A stretch of 34,167 nt of DNA, taken from positions 1 through 34,167 of the forward strand of contig JAHWLA010000003.1 in assembly GCA_019347595.1 (NCBI GenBank). The letters are read 5' to 3'. This document shows positions 7,629-14,242 of this stretch, piece after piece. Both the position numbers and the translations under genes were made by a program. The notes below the pieces were generated by a model that saw only the letters and a list, made by a program, of their open reading frames with translations, searched no databases and was not told the origin of the DNA. This DNA comes from Actinomycetota bacterium. GTDB lineage: Bacteria; Actinomycetota; Acidimicrobiia; Acidimicrobiales; JAHWLA01. Position 1 is the first letter of the stretch. Every line of letters begins with the position of its first letter.

Positions 7629-8354
7629 TCACGGCCTCGGGTCTTTCTCGCCGCTGTCCGCATCGAAGCGCAGCTTCCGGGACACCACGTCGGCGGCCAC
7701 CTCCGCCAGCTTGCGGTCGTTGCCGAAGGCGTAGGCCCGCAAGCGCACGAGGGCTTGGCCGACGCTGGTCTCCAGTTGGGCGGCGACCATGCCGGCCGCC
7801 TGGTGCACCACGTAGTGGAAGTCGGAGCCCGCCTCCAGCTCGCCGGCCAACCTCCCGGCCGGCGCACCTGCTTGCAGCACGAGCACGGCCTGGGCGGCGA
7901 CATCGGCCATGACCAAGGCGTCGGCATGCTGGTCGTCGGTGAGCTCCCCGGGACGTTCGCAGTAGAGGTTGAGCGCGCCGAGACGGGCCGCTCCCACCTG
8001 AAGGGGGAAGCCGAAGACAGCACGCGCTCCGGCCTCGACCGCAGGGCCGCTGAAGGCGGGCCATCGAGGCGTTCGGGGACGAGCCAGGTCGGGTTCGAGC
8101 ACCGGCCGGTCGTCCTGGTAGGCGTCGACGCACGGGCCCTCCCCGAGGTCGTACTGCAACTGCTCGATGAGGTCGCTCACGTCGTCGGTGGTGCACACCG
8201 AGCCGCGGGGCACGTCGCCGGCCATGAGCATGATGCCCGCGCCGGTCGTCCCCGTGGCCTCCGCGCACACCTCGCAGAGTCGCTTGGTCTCCGACCCCGA
8301 GGTGCCGCCGATACCGAGCAGGTCGAGGATCCGTAGCCGCCGTTCGCCCGCCAC
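7629..8354 (-). CDS. GAF-ANTAR regulator, second copy
   Basis: This 241-residue protein has the same architecture as its neighbour but is clearly diverged: a GAF domain (EGPCVDAYQDDRPVLEPDLA, LGALNLYCERPGELTDDQ) followed by an ANTAR domain (YVVHQAAGMVAAQLETSVGQ, then ALVRLRAYAFGNDRKLAEVA). It probably controls termination of target transcripts in response to a small molecule, redox state or a partner protein. GTG 8354 lies 4 nt after the STAS stop, so translation is likely coupled to the STAS gene. That arrangement suggests the STAS protein and this antiterminator work together. The N-terminus contains several cysteines (RLCEVCAEATG), which might support a redox or metal response; this is speculative. 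Confidence 0.87.
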   Translation of the reverse strand: MAGERRLRILDLLGIGGTSGSETKRLCEVCAEATGTTGAGIMLMAGDVPRGSVCTTDDVSDLIEQLQYDLGEGPCVDAYQDDRPVLEPDLARPRTPRWPAFSGPAVEAGARAVFGFPLQVGAARLGALNLYCERPGELTDDQHADALVMADVAAQAVLVLQAGAPAGRLAGELEAGSDFHYVVHQAAGMVAAQLETSVGQALVRLRAYAFGNDRKLAEVAADVVSRKLRFDADSGEKDPRP

Positions 8355-8358
8355 TGCG

Positions 8359-8715
8359 TCACGGCCCCCCGCCGGCGGCCGCGCTCCGCTCGACGAGGTC
8401 CGCGGCGCCGCACAGACTGAGCACTCGCTGTGCGCACGGCGAGGGCGACCGCAGCACCACGGATCGAGACTGCAACCGGAGGATCGCTCGCGCTCGGAGG
8501 ATCACGCCGACGGTCGCCACGGCCATGAACTCCACCTCATGCAGCTCAACTACGACATCGGCCTCGCCTGTCGCCATGGCCCGAGCCATGGCGGCCGAGA
8601 ACACGTCGGCGTTGAAGGCGTCGTGCTCGCCCGACAGGCAGATGGTCGTCGGTCCCACCGTCGCGACCACGTCTCGGGACGAGATGGTCCCGCAAGAACC
8701 CCCGGTTCGTGCCAT
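8359..8715 (-). CDS. STAS-domain protein lacking the canonical phospho-serine motif
   Basis: This 118-residue STAS domain protein (anti-sigma-factor-antagonist fold) shows TICLSGEHDAFNADVF, then DVVVELHEVEF and the C-terminal QRVLSLCGAADLVE. In classical antagonists the segment after the central strand reads D-S-(S/T)-G-L-G, with the Ser phosphorylated by an anti-sigma kinase. Here the aligned stretch is FMAVATVGVIL, with Ala and Val where Asp and Ser belong. A Thr two positions later might substitute. ATG 8715 has AAAGGGGA upstream. It heads an operon with a GAF-ANTAR gene only 4 nt downstream, and no anti-sigma kinase or sigma factor is next to it. It may be an unregulated or differently regulated partner-binding module. 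Confidence 0.85.
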   Translation of the reverse strand: MARTGGSCGTISSRDVVATVGPTTICLSGEHDAFNADVFSAAMARAMATGEADVVVELHEVEFMAVATVGVILRARAILRLQSRSVVLRSPSPCAQRVLSLCGAADLVERSAAAGGGP

Positions 8716-8827
8716 TGAAATCCCCTTTGCAAGCGCCGTCGTTGCGCTACCGGGGTCCGGGGCATCGCTCCCGAGCCGGCCGAAGCCGGGCTCGACACGT
8801 CAGGGCTCTTGTCGTGTCACCCCTCAA

Positions 8828-8855
8828 GGTACACCCGATCACCGTCGGATGTACC
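8828..8855. terminator. Hairpin downstream of dnaB
   Basis: Arms GGTACACCCGA and TCGGATGTACC pair with one mismatch around a 6-nt loop, 34 bp past the dnaB stop on the minus strand. CCCC and GGGG outside the arms may extend the stem. It could end dnaB transcripts; there is no T-run. Confidence 0.4.
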
Positions 8856-8888
8856 GGGGAAGCGCACGGCGGGCGTGATCGAGGGGCG

Positions 8889-10253
8889 TCAGACCTTGGC
8901 CATGTTGGCGAACTTGGTGTAGTGGTCGAGGAAGGCGAGCTGGGTCACGCCCGTGGGACCGGAGCGGTGCTTCGACACGATGACCTCCGCCGTGCCCCGG
9001 TCGGGCGACTCGCTGTTGTAGACCTCGTCGCGGTACAGGAACATCACCACGTCGGCGTCCTGCTCCAGGGCGCCCGACTCCCGGAGGTCGGCGAGCTGGG
9101 GGCGCTTGTCGGCCCGCATCTCCAACTGGCGGGAGAGCTGGGAGAGCGCCACCACCGGCACCTGCAGCTCGCGGGCCAGGATCTTCAGCCCTCGGCTGAT
9201 CTCGGAGATCTCCACCTGGCGGTTCTCTGCGTTGGACCGCCCCGACATGAGCTGGAGGTAGTCGATGATGACGAGGCCGAGCCCCTCCCGACTCTTGAGC
9301 CGGCGGGCCTTGGCCCGGATGTCCATGACCGTGATCATGGGGTTGTCGTCGATGTAGATCGGAGCTTCGCCCAGCCGGCCGATGGCGTGGCTGATCTTGC
9401 CCCAGTCGGAGTCGTGCAGCCGCCCGTTGCGCATCCGCCCTGCCTCCACCCGGGCCTCGGCGCAGATGAGGCGCTGGGTGATCTCCAGGTGGCTCATCTC
9501 CAGCGAGAAGATGAGCGTGGGCACGCCGCCCTCCATCGCCGCGTTGGCGGCGATGTTGAGGGCGAAGGAGGTCTTGCCCATGGCAGGGCGGGCGCCCACG
9601 ATCACCAGGTTGGAGGGCTGGAGCCCGGACAGCCGGTCGTCGAGGTCGACGAAGCCGGTGGGCACGCCGGTGATCGTGTCGCCCCGGTCGTAGAGCGCCT
9701 CCAGGCGGTCGAGGCTGGCGGCCAGGAGGTCGCGCAGCGGCTTGGTGGTGTCGGTGACCCGCCGCTGGGCCACCTCGAACACCATCGACTCGGCCCGATC
9801 GACGGCGGCCGCCACGTCGTCGGGCACGTCGTAGCCCAGCTCGGCGATCTCGCCCGCCACCCCGATGAGCCGGCGCAGCAGGGCGTGCTCCTCCACGATG
9901 CGGGCGTAGCGGCCCGCGTTGGAGATGGCCGGGGTGTTGGCCTGAAGCGACATCAGGGTGGCCGAGCCGCCGATGTGGTCGAGCAGATCGGCCCGCCGCA
10001 GCTCGTCGGCCACGGTGACGGGGTCGACGGGCTCGCCCTGGCCGTAGAGCGAGGTGATGGCGTCGAACACATGGCCGTGGGCCGGCTTGTAGAAGTCGTC
10101 GGCCGAACAGATCTGGACGGCGTCGACGATGGCGTCACGCGACAGCAGCATGGCGCCGAGCAGGGACTCCTCGGCCTGGAGGTTGTGCGGGGGCACTCGC
10201 GGCTTGGAGGAGGAGGCCTGCCGCCGTCTGGCTTCTTCGATCGATTGCACCAT
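8889..10253 (-). CDS. dnaB: Replicative DNA helicase DnaB
   Basis: This hexameric 5'-3' helicase unwinds DNA at the replication fork. The 454-residue length is normal and no intein is present, unlike some actinobacterial dnaB genes. The N-terminal domain begins PPHNLQAEESLLGAMLL. The RecA-like domain has Walker A ARPAMGKTSF, DnaB motif SLEMSHLEITQRLIC, Walker B GLVIIDYLQLM, then ALSQLSRQLEMR, the ESGALEQDADVVMFLYRDE stretch and the C-terminal VSKHRSGPTG. ATG 10253 has GAGG 7 bp upstream. It lies after rplI but is separated by a strong terminator and a palindromic repeat, so it probably has its own promoter. Confidence 0.97.
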   Translation of the reverse strand: MVQSIEEARRRQASSSKPRVPPHNLQAEESLLGAMLLSRDAIVDAVQICSADDFYKPAHGHVFDAITSLYGQGEPVDPVTVADELRRADLLDHIGGSATLMSLQANTPAISNAGRYARIVEEHALLRRLIGVAGEIAELGYDVPDDVAAAVDRAESMVFEVAQRRVTDTTKPLRDLLAASLDRLEALYDRGDTITGVPTGFVDLDDRLSGLQPSNLVIVGARPAMGKTSFALNIAANAAMEGGVPTLIFSLEMSHLEITQRLICAEARVEAGRMRNGRLHDSDWGKISHAIGRLGEAPIYIDDNPMITVMDIRAKARRLKSREGLGLVIIDYLQLMSGRSNAENRQVEISEISRGLKILARELQVPVVALSQLSRQLEMRADKRPQLADLRESGALEQDADVVMFLYRDEVYNSESPDRGTAEVIVSKHRSGPTGVTQLAFLDHYTKFANMAKV

Positions 10254-10282
10254 GGGTGATCCTCAGTAGACCCCGTCGGCCC

Positions 10283-10344
10283 TGTGGAGCATCAGGGGGG
10301 TCTTCTTGGGGGTTTCCCTGTGGAGGAGCCGGTTCTTGTCCACA
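10283..10344. promoter_or_regulatory. Possible DnaA-box cluster upstream of dnaB
   Basis: TTGTCCACA at 10336-10344 matches the DnaA-box form used in high-GC actinobacteria. Two further TGTGGA cores (complement of TCCACA) lie at 10283-10288 and 10319-10324. All are within 62 bp and 30-91 bp before the dnaB start, so DnaA may influence dnaB expression. The match count is small and chance is possible. Confidence 0.3.
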
Positions 10345-10375
10345 CCCCCCAGTGTGACGAGGGGATGCGACAAAC

Positions 10376-10405
10376 AACGGGACCGTCCCGAAGGACGGTC
10401 CCGTT
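10376..10405 (-). terminator. Intrinsic terminator of the rpsF-ssb-rpsR-rplI operon
   Basis: Arms AACGGGACCGTCC and GGACGGTCCCGTT form a perfect 13-bp stem. On the minus strand the loop is the stable UUCG tetraloop, and the stem is followed by TGTTTGTC, which is T-rich for this genome. It lies 61 bp after rplI. Confidence 0.85.
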
Positions 10406-10423
10406 CGCACGTTCTGGTGTCGG

Positions 10424-10447
10424 AAGTGCGCACCGGGGTGCGCACTT
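10424..10447. repeat. Palindromic repeat, family 2 copy A
   Basis: AAGTGCGCAC and GTGCGCACTT form a perfect 10-bp inverted repeat around CGGG. The flanks (CGG before; AACGAGA after) are shared with the copy at 12410-12447 on the other side of the ribosomal-protein operon. Confidence 0.75.
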
Positions 10448-10466
10448 GCGCAACGAGATCGAGGGG

Positions 10467-10913
10467 TTAGCTCGCCACGACCTCCACGGTGACGGGGAAC
10501 TGCACGTCGGGGTGCAGCTTCACCGGGACGTGGTGGGTGCCCAACGTCTTGATGGGCTCCTCCAGGTGCAGCTTGCGCCGGTCGAGCTCCACGCCCGCCT
10601 GCTCGGCCACCGCGGTGATCACGTCGGCCGCCGTCACCGACCCGAACAACTTGCCCTCGGCTCCGGCCCGGGCCGTGATGCGGATTGTCCTCGGCACCAG
10701 CGTACGGGCCACCACCTCGGCCGACTCGCGGTCCTTGGCGTCCTTCAGATCGCGGGACCGCCGCATGGCGTCGGCCTGGGCCTGCACCCCGGGGGTCGCC
10801 TTGATGGCCCGGCCCTTGGGGATCAGGAAGTTGCGGGCGAACCCGTCGGCCACATCGAGGATGTCGCCCTTCTTGCCGACGCCGTCGACGTCGGACCGCA
10901 GCACGATGCGCAT
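10467..10913 (-). CDS. rplI: 50S ribosomal protein bL9
   Basis: Large-subunit protein bL9, 148 residues, with the usual two globular lobes and long linking helix. The N-terminal lobe reads MRIVLRSDVDGVGKKGDILD, then VADGFARNFLIPKGRA. The C-terminal lobe holds the FGSVTAADV motif and ends PVTVEVV. ATG 10913 overlaps the rpsR stop by one base (TGATG), and GGAGG sits 8 bp before it; GTG 10916 would add one residue. It is the last gene of the rpsF operon, with an intrinsic terminator behind it. Confidence 0.96.
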   Translation of the reverse strand: MRIVLRSDVDGVGKKGDILDVADGFARNFLIPKGRAIKATPGVQAQADAMRRSRDLKDAKDRESAEVVARTLVPRTIRITARAGAEGKLFGSVTAADVITAVAEQAGVELDRRKLHLEEPIKTLGTHHVPVKLHPDVQFPVTVEVVAS

Positions 10914-11434
10914 CACTCGACCTCCGTGTCCCCGCCGTCGCCGTTGCCGTCAGCGCCCGCACCGGCACCGGCGCCGGCACCCGCACCGACGGTCTCGACC
11001 ACCAGCTCGTCGCCGTCGTCGGTGCCGACCGCCTCGTCGTCGATCACGTCGACGTCGGTGCTGTCGGGCTCGACCTCGGCTGCCGCGTCACGCCGGTCGG
11101 GGCGCGGGCCCCGGTCGCCCCGGTCGCCGCGGCCGCCGCCCCGGCCCGAGCGCTCGGCCACCGTGCGCTGGAGGTAGGGAAGCAGGGCCAATTCCCGGCT
11201 CGTCTTGATGGCAACGGCCACGTCGCGCTGGTGCTGCGAGCAGTTGCCGGTGACCCGACGGGCCCGGATCTTGCCCCGGTCGCTCATGAACCGACGCAGG
11301 ACGTTGACGTCCTTGTAGTCGACCCAGTCGATCTTCTCCTTGCAGAAGATGCAGACCTTCTTCTTCCCGCCGCGGCGGCGGTCGTCCTTGGGGGCGCGCT
11401 TGGCGCCCCGGTCGCGATCGTTGCTCCGTGCCAC
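10913..11434 (-). CDS. rpsR: 30S ribosomal protein bS18 with long acidic C-terminal tail
   Basis: Small-subunit protein bS18, which pairs with bS6 on the platform of the 30S subunit. The core (about residues 20-93) has the zinc-binding C+ form: CIFC (Cys28, Cys31) and NCSQH (Cys65, His68), with the family sequence RRVTGNCSQHQRDVAVAIKT. Typical bS18 is 75-90 residues; this one is 173. The extra 80 residues run from an RGG/RGD-like basic patch (SGRGGGRGDRGDRG) into a strongly acidic stretch (VEPDSTDVDVIDDE) and six GA repeats. The frame is open and continuous, and the downstream rplI start overlaps its stop, so the tail is real coding sequence. GTG 11434 overlaps the ssb stop by one base, with AGGAG upstream. 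Confidence 0.93.
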   Translation of the reverse strand: MARSNDRDRGAKRAPKDDRRRGGKKKVCIFCKEKIDWVDYKDVNVLRRFMSDRGKIRARRVTGNCSQHQRDVAVAIKTSRELALLPYLQRTVAERSGRGGGRGDRGDRGPRPDRRDAAAEVEPDSTDVDVIDDEAVGTDDGDELVVETVGAGAGAGAGAGADGNGDGGDTEVE

Positions 11435-11922
11435 TAGAAAGGCTCCTCGTCGTAGCCGTAGCCGCCCGCAGACGGCTGGGCGGCCCCGGCTGCCGCGGGC
11501 CGGCTCCCGCCGCCCTGGCCGCCACCTTGTCCAGCGCCGCCGCCCTCACCGGGCCCGCGGCGTTCGTTCTTGGTCACCGTCGCGGTCGCCCAGCGCAGGC
11601 TGGGGCCGATCTCGTCGGCGACCACTTCGATCTTCGAGCGCTTCTCGCCCTCCTGGGTCTCCCACGACCGCTGCTCGAGGCGGCCGGTCACGACGACCCG
11701 CGACCCGCGGCTGAGGGACTCGCTGACGTTCTCCGCCATCTCCCGCCAGCACACCACGTCGAAGAAGGAGACGGCTTCCTCCCACTCGCCCGACTGGCGG
11801 TTCTGCCACCGGCGGTTGACGGCGAGGCCGAAGGAGGCCGTCGCCTGCCCGCTGGGGGTGAACCGCAACTCGGGGTCGCGGGTGACGTTGCCGACCAGGG
11901 TGACGCTGTTTCCGTTGCTCAT
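11434..11922 (-). CDS. ssb: Single-stranded DNA-binding protein
   Basis: This tetrameric OB-fold protein coats single-stranded DNA and recruits repair and replication enzymes. It has 162 residues. The OB domain covers about 1-110 (NSVTLVGNVTRDPELRFTPS, VSFFDVVCWREMAENV, GSRVVVTGRLEQRSWE). A Gly/Gln-rich flexible linker follows, and the tail YGYDEEPF is the acidic protein-interaction tip. ATG 11922 begins 7 nt after rpsF, and its stop overlaps the rpsR GTG by one base, so the three genes are translated as a chain. The order rpsF-ssb-rpsR-rplI is the conserved bacterial arrangement. Confidence 0.96.
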   Translation of the reverse strand: MSNGNSVTLVGNVTRDPELRFTPSGQATASFGLAVNRRWQNRQSGEWEEAVSFFDVVCWREMAENVSESLSRGSRVVVTGRLEQRSWETQEGEKRSKIEVVADEIGPSLRWATATVTKNERRGPGEGGGAGQGGGQGGGSRPAAAGAAQPSAGGYGYDEEPF

Positions 11923-11929
11923 AGCGTGC

Positions 11930-12304
11930 TCACGCTCCGTTCGCGGCGGCGTCCGCCACAGCGGGCGCCTCGGCTGCTGGTGAAGGGGCCGACGCCGACT
12001 GCGCGCGGGCGGCCACCGATTCCGGCAGGCGGATGACCTTGTGACGGACCACCTCGTCTGCGAGTGAGAGCATCCGCTCGAGCTCGGCCATGGCGGCGGG
12101 CTCGGCAGACGTCCGGAGGAGGAAGTAGTACCCCTCGGTGCGATGGTTGAGCTCGTAGGCCAAGCGCCGCTTCCCCCACGTCTCGACCCGGCTGGGCGTG
12201 GCGCCCTTGGAGTCGAGCAGCGAGGTCGCCCGCTCGACGATCCCTCGGATGACGTCCTCCTCGAGGCTCGGCTCGAGGATGACCATGACTTCGTAAGGCC
12301 GCAA
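11930..12304 (-). CDS. rpsF: 30S ribosomal protein bS6
   Basis: Small-subunit protein bS6, partner of bS18. The 124-residue length includes an Ala/Pro-rich tail of about 25 residues. The core is typical: MRPYEVMVILEPSLEEDVI, KRRLAYELNHRTEGYYFLL, ADEVVRHKVIRLPE. The start is TTG at 12304, supported by the very strong Shine-Dalgarno AGGGAGGTGA 6 bp upstream and by the family N-terminus. It is first in the rpsF-ssb-rpsR-rplI operon. A hairpin in its leader may matter for control (see 12305-12368). Confidence 0.96.
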   Translation of the reverse strand: MRPYEVMVILEPSLEEDVIRGIVERATSLLDSKGATPSRVETWGKRRLAYELNHRTEGYYFLLRTSAEPAAMAELERMLSLADEVVRHKVIRLPESVAARAQSASAPSPAAEAPAVADAAANGA

Positions 12305-12368
12305 CGGCCTTCACCTCCCTGTGGACCCGGCCTCTGGCTCGGGGCCCCCGACGGTCGGGGGCAGGGTG
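12305..12368 (-). promoter_or_regulatory. Structured rpsF leader, possible S6:S18 autoregulation site
   Basis: On the transcript, GCCCCCGA and TCGGGGGC form an 8-bp hairpin (12344-12362) with the loop CCG. Just before it, CCCTG can pair with CAGGG that overlaps the rpsF Shine-Dalgarno, which would hide the ribosome site. Known leaders bound by the bS6:bS18 pair carry a conserved exposed CCG next to a stem. The match is suggestive only; I could not fold or align it. Confidence 0.35.
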
Positions 12369-12409
12369 TTCGGTTGGAGAACCCGGCCATGGTACCGGTC
12401 GCCGTACCG

Positions 12410-12447
12410 GTTACGGAAGTGCGCATCCCGGTGCGCACTTCCGTAAC
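12410..12447. repeat. Palindromic repeat, family 2 copy B
   Basis: GTTACGGAAGTGCGCA and its perfect complement form a 16-bp stem around TCCCGG, followed by GAGA. It shares GGAAGTGCGCA, GTGCGCACTT and the AACGAGA flank with the copy at 10424-10447. It lies after the DUF192 gene, where it could also end the panB transcript. Confidence 0.8.
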
Positions 12448-12467
12448 GAGAACGGGAGGGGCGGGGG

Positions 12468-13064
12468 TCAGGCGCAGGCGCCGCCGACCCGGGCCACCGA
12501 GCCGGGCACCAGTCCCAGCACTTCGGCGTCCCCCCTGGGCACCTCGACGGCCACCCGGTACGGCCGCGACGGCGGCGGGTAGCTCGGGCAGTCGGGCGAG
12601 TCGGCGCACGGCTCCATGTCGTTCGCCGACACGAACCGCCCCTCGGCGTCGTAGTAGGCGATCGTCAACGGCATCGGCGTGTTGCGCATCCAGAACCCGC
12701 TGGTGGTGTCGTCCTCGAACAGGAACGCCATGCCCGCGTGTTCGCCGAGGTCGGTGACCTCCATGAGCCCCCGGGCGCGCTCGTCGCCGGTGTCGGCCAC
12801 CAGGACGCAGCTCACCTGCTCCCCGCCGCCGGGCGTCGCCACCCGCAGGGCGGCCTCGTCGACGCCGGCCAGCGCGCCGATCGCCAGCGTAGGGTCGGCG
12901 GGCCGGTTGGCGCCGACAGCCAGGAAGGCCAGGAACGTCAGCGCCAGCAGCACCCCCAACACCCACCACAGCACGCGCCGCCCTGTGTCGGTGGCGAAGA
13001 ACGAGACCGCGCGCCGCAGCGCCGGGGGCAACGACTCGGGGATGTCCGCAGTGCCGGTGGTCAC
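12468..13064 (-). CDS. DUF192 protein with N-terminal membrane anchor
   Basis: This 198-residue protein has one transmembrane helix (about 32-50, LWWVLGVLLALTFLAFLAV) followed by an outward-facing DUF192 domain. The domain signature is present: RARGLMEVTDLGEHAGMAFL, then FWMRNTPMPLTIAYYDAEG, and the conserved Cys region around MEPCADSPDCPSY. DUF192 proteins are small beta-barrel-like envelope proteins of unknown biochemical function, often exported. GTG 13064 lies 4 nt after the panB stop, so the two genes form an operon, although no functional link is evident. Family palindrome 2B follows the gene. Confidence 0.88.
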   Translation of the reverse strand: MTTGTADIPESLPPALRRAVSFFATDTGRRVLWWVLGVLLALTFLAFLAVGANRPADPTLAIGALAGVDEAALRVATPGGGEQVSCVLVADTGDERARGLMEVTDLGEHAGMAFLFEDDTTSGFWMRNTPMPLTIAYYDAEGRFVSANDMEPCADSPDCPSYPPPSRPYRVAVEVPRGDAEVLGLVPGSVARVGGACA

Positions 13065-13068
13065 CCGG

Positions 13069-13941
<873 letters not shown>

Positions 13942-14024
13942 GGCGCTGGCCTCCTTCCCCGTCCAGCGCCCCTCGGCTGCCGGCGGTGACTCCAGTGTGA
14001 GCCCGCCGGGCTACCGTTCGCAAC

Positions 14025-14207
14025 ATGGAGCGGGTGTGCGAGAACTGCGCTCGGGAAGACGACGACCTGGTCCTCGTCAACCGCGTCTACGTGGTGCCCG
14101 AGCGCTGGGACACAGCGGGCTCGTCGACGACGGTGCCGGGCGGCGAGCTGTGGTGCTTCTCGTGCCGCTCCATGTACCCGCACGACGTGGTCGAGCCCGA
14201 GGGCTGA
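14025..14207 (+). CDS. Small double-CxxC (zinc-ribbon-like) protein
   Basis: This 60-residue protein has two CxxC pairs, CENC at residues 5-8 and CFSC at 44-47, separated by an acidic and beta-prone middle (EDDDLVLVNRVYVVPE). That spacing suits a single zinc ribbon. The composition and codon use look coding. ATG 14025 is the only reasonable start; no strong ribosome site is visible. It diverges from panB and converges with the PBP gene, with an inverted repeat between the stops. I do not know a named family; function unknown. Confidence 0.7.
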   Translation: MERVCENCAREDDDLVLVNRVYVVPERWDTAGSSTTVPGGELWCFSCRSMYPHDVVEPEG

Positions 14208-14242
14208 CCCCACCGTTCTGGTCCCCCGAACGCCGGGGTCAG
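14204..14242. terminator. Bidirectional inverted repeat between convergent genes
   Basis: CTGACCCC and GGGGTCAG form an 8-bp stem spanning the stop of the small CxxC gene and the stop of the PBP gene; the 23-nt loop contains its own ACC/GGT pair. A shared terminator is likely, without T-runs. Confidence 0.5.

Noticed and set aside
8709..10259. Long plus-strand frame over dnaB
   Set aside because: Antisense shadow; DnaB Walker motifs are on the minus strand.
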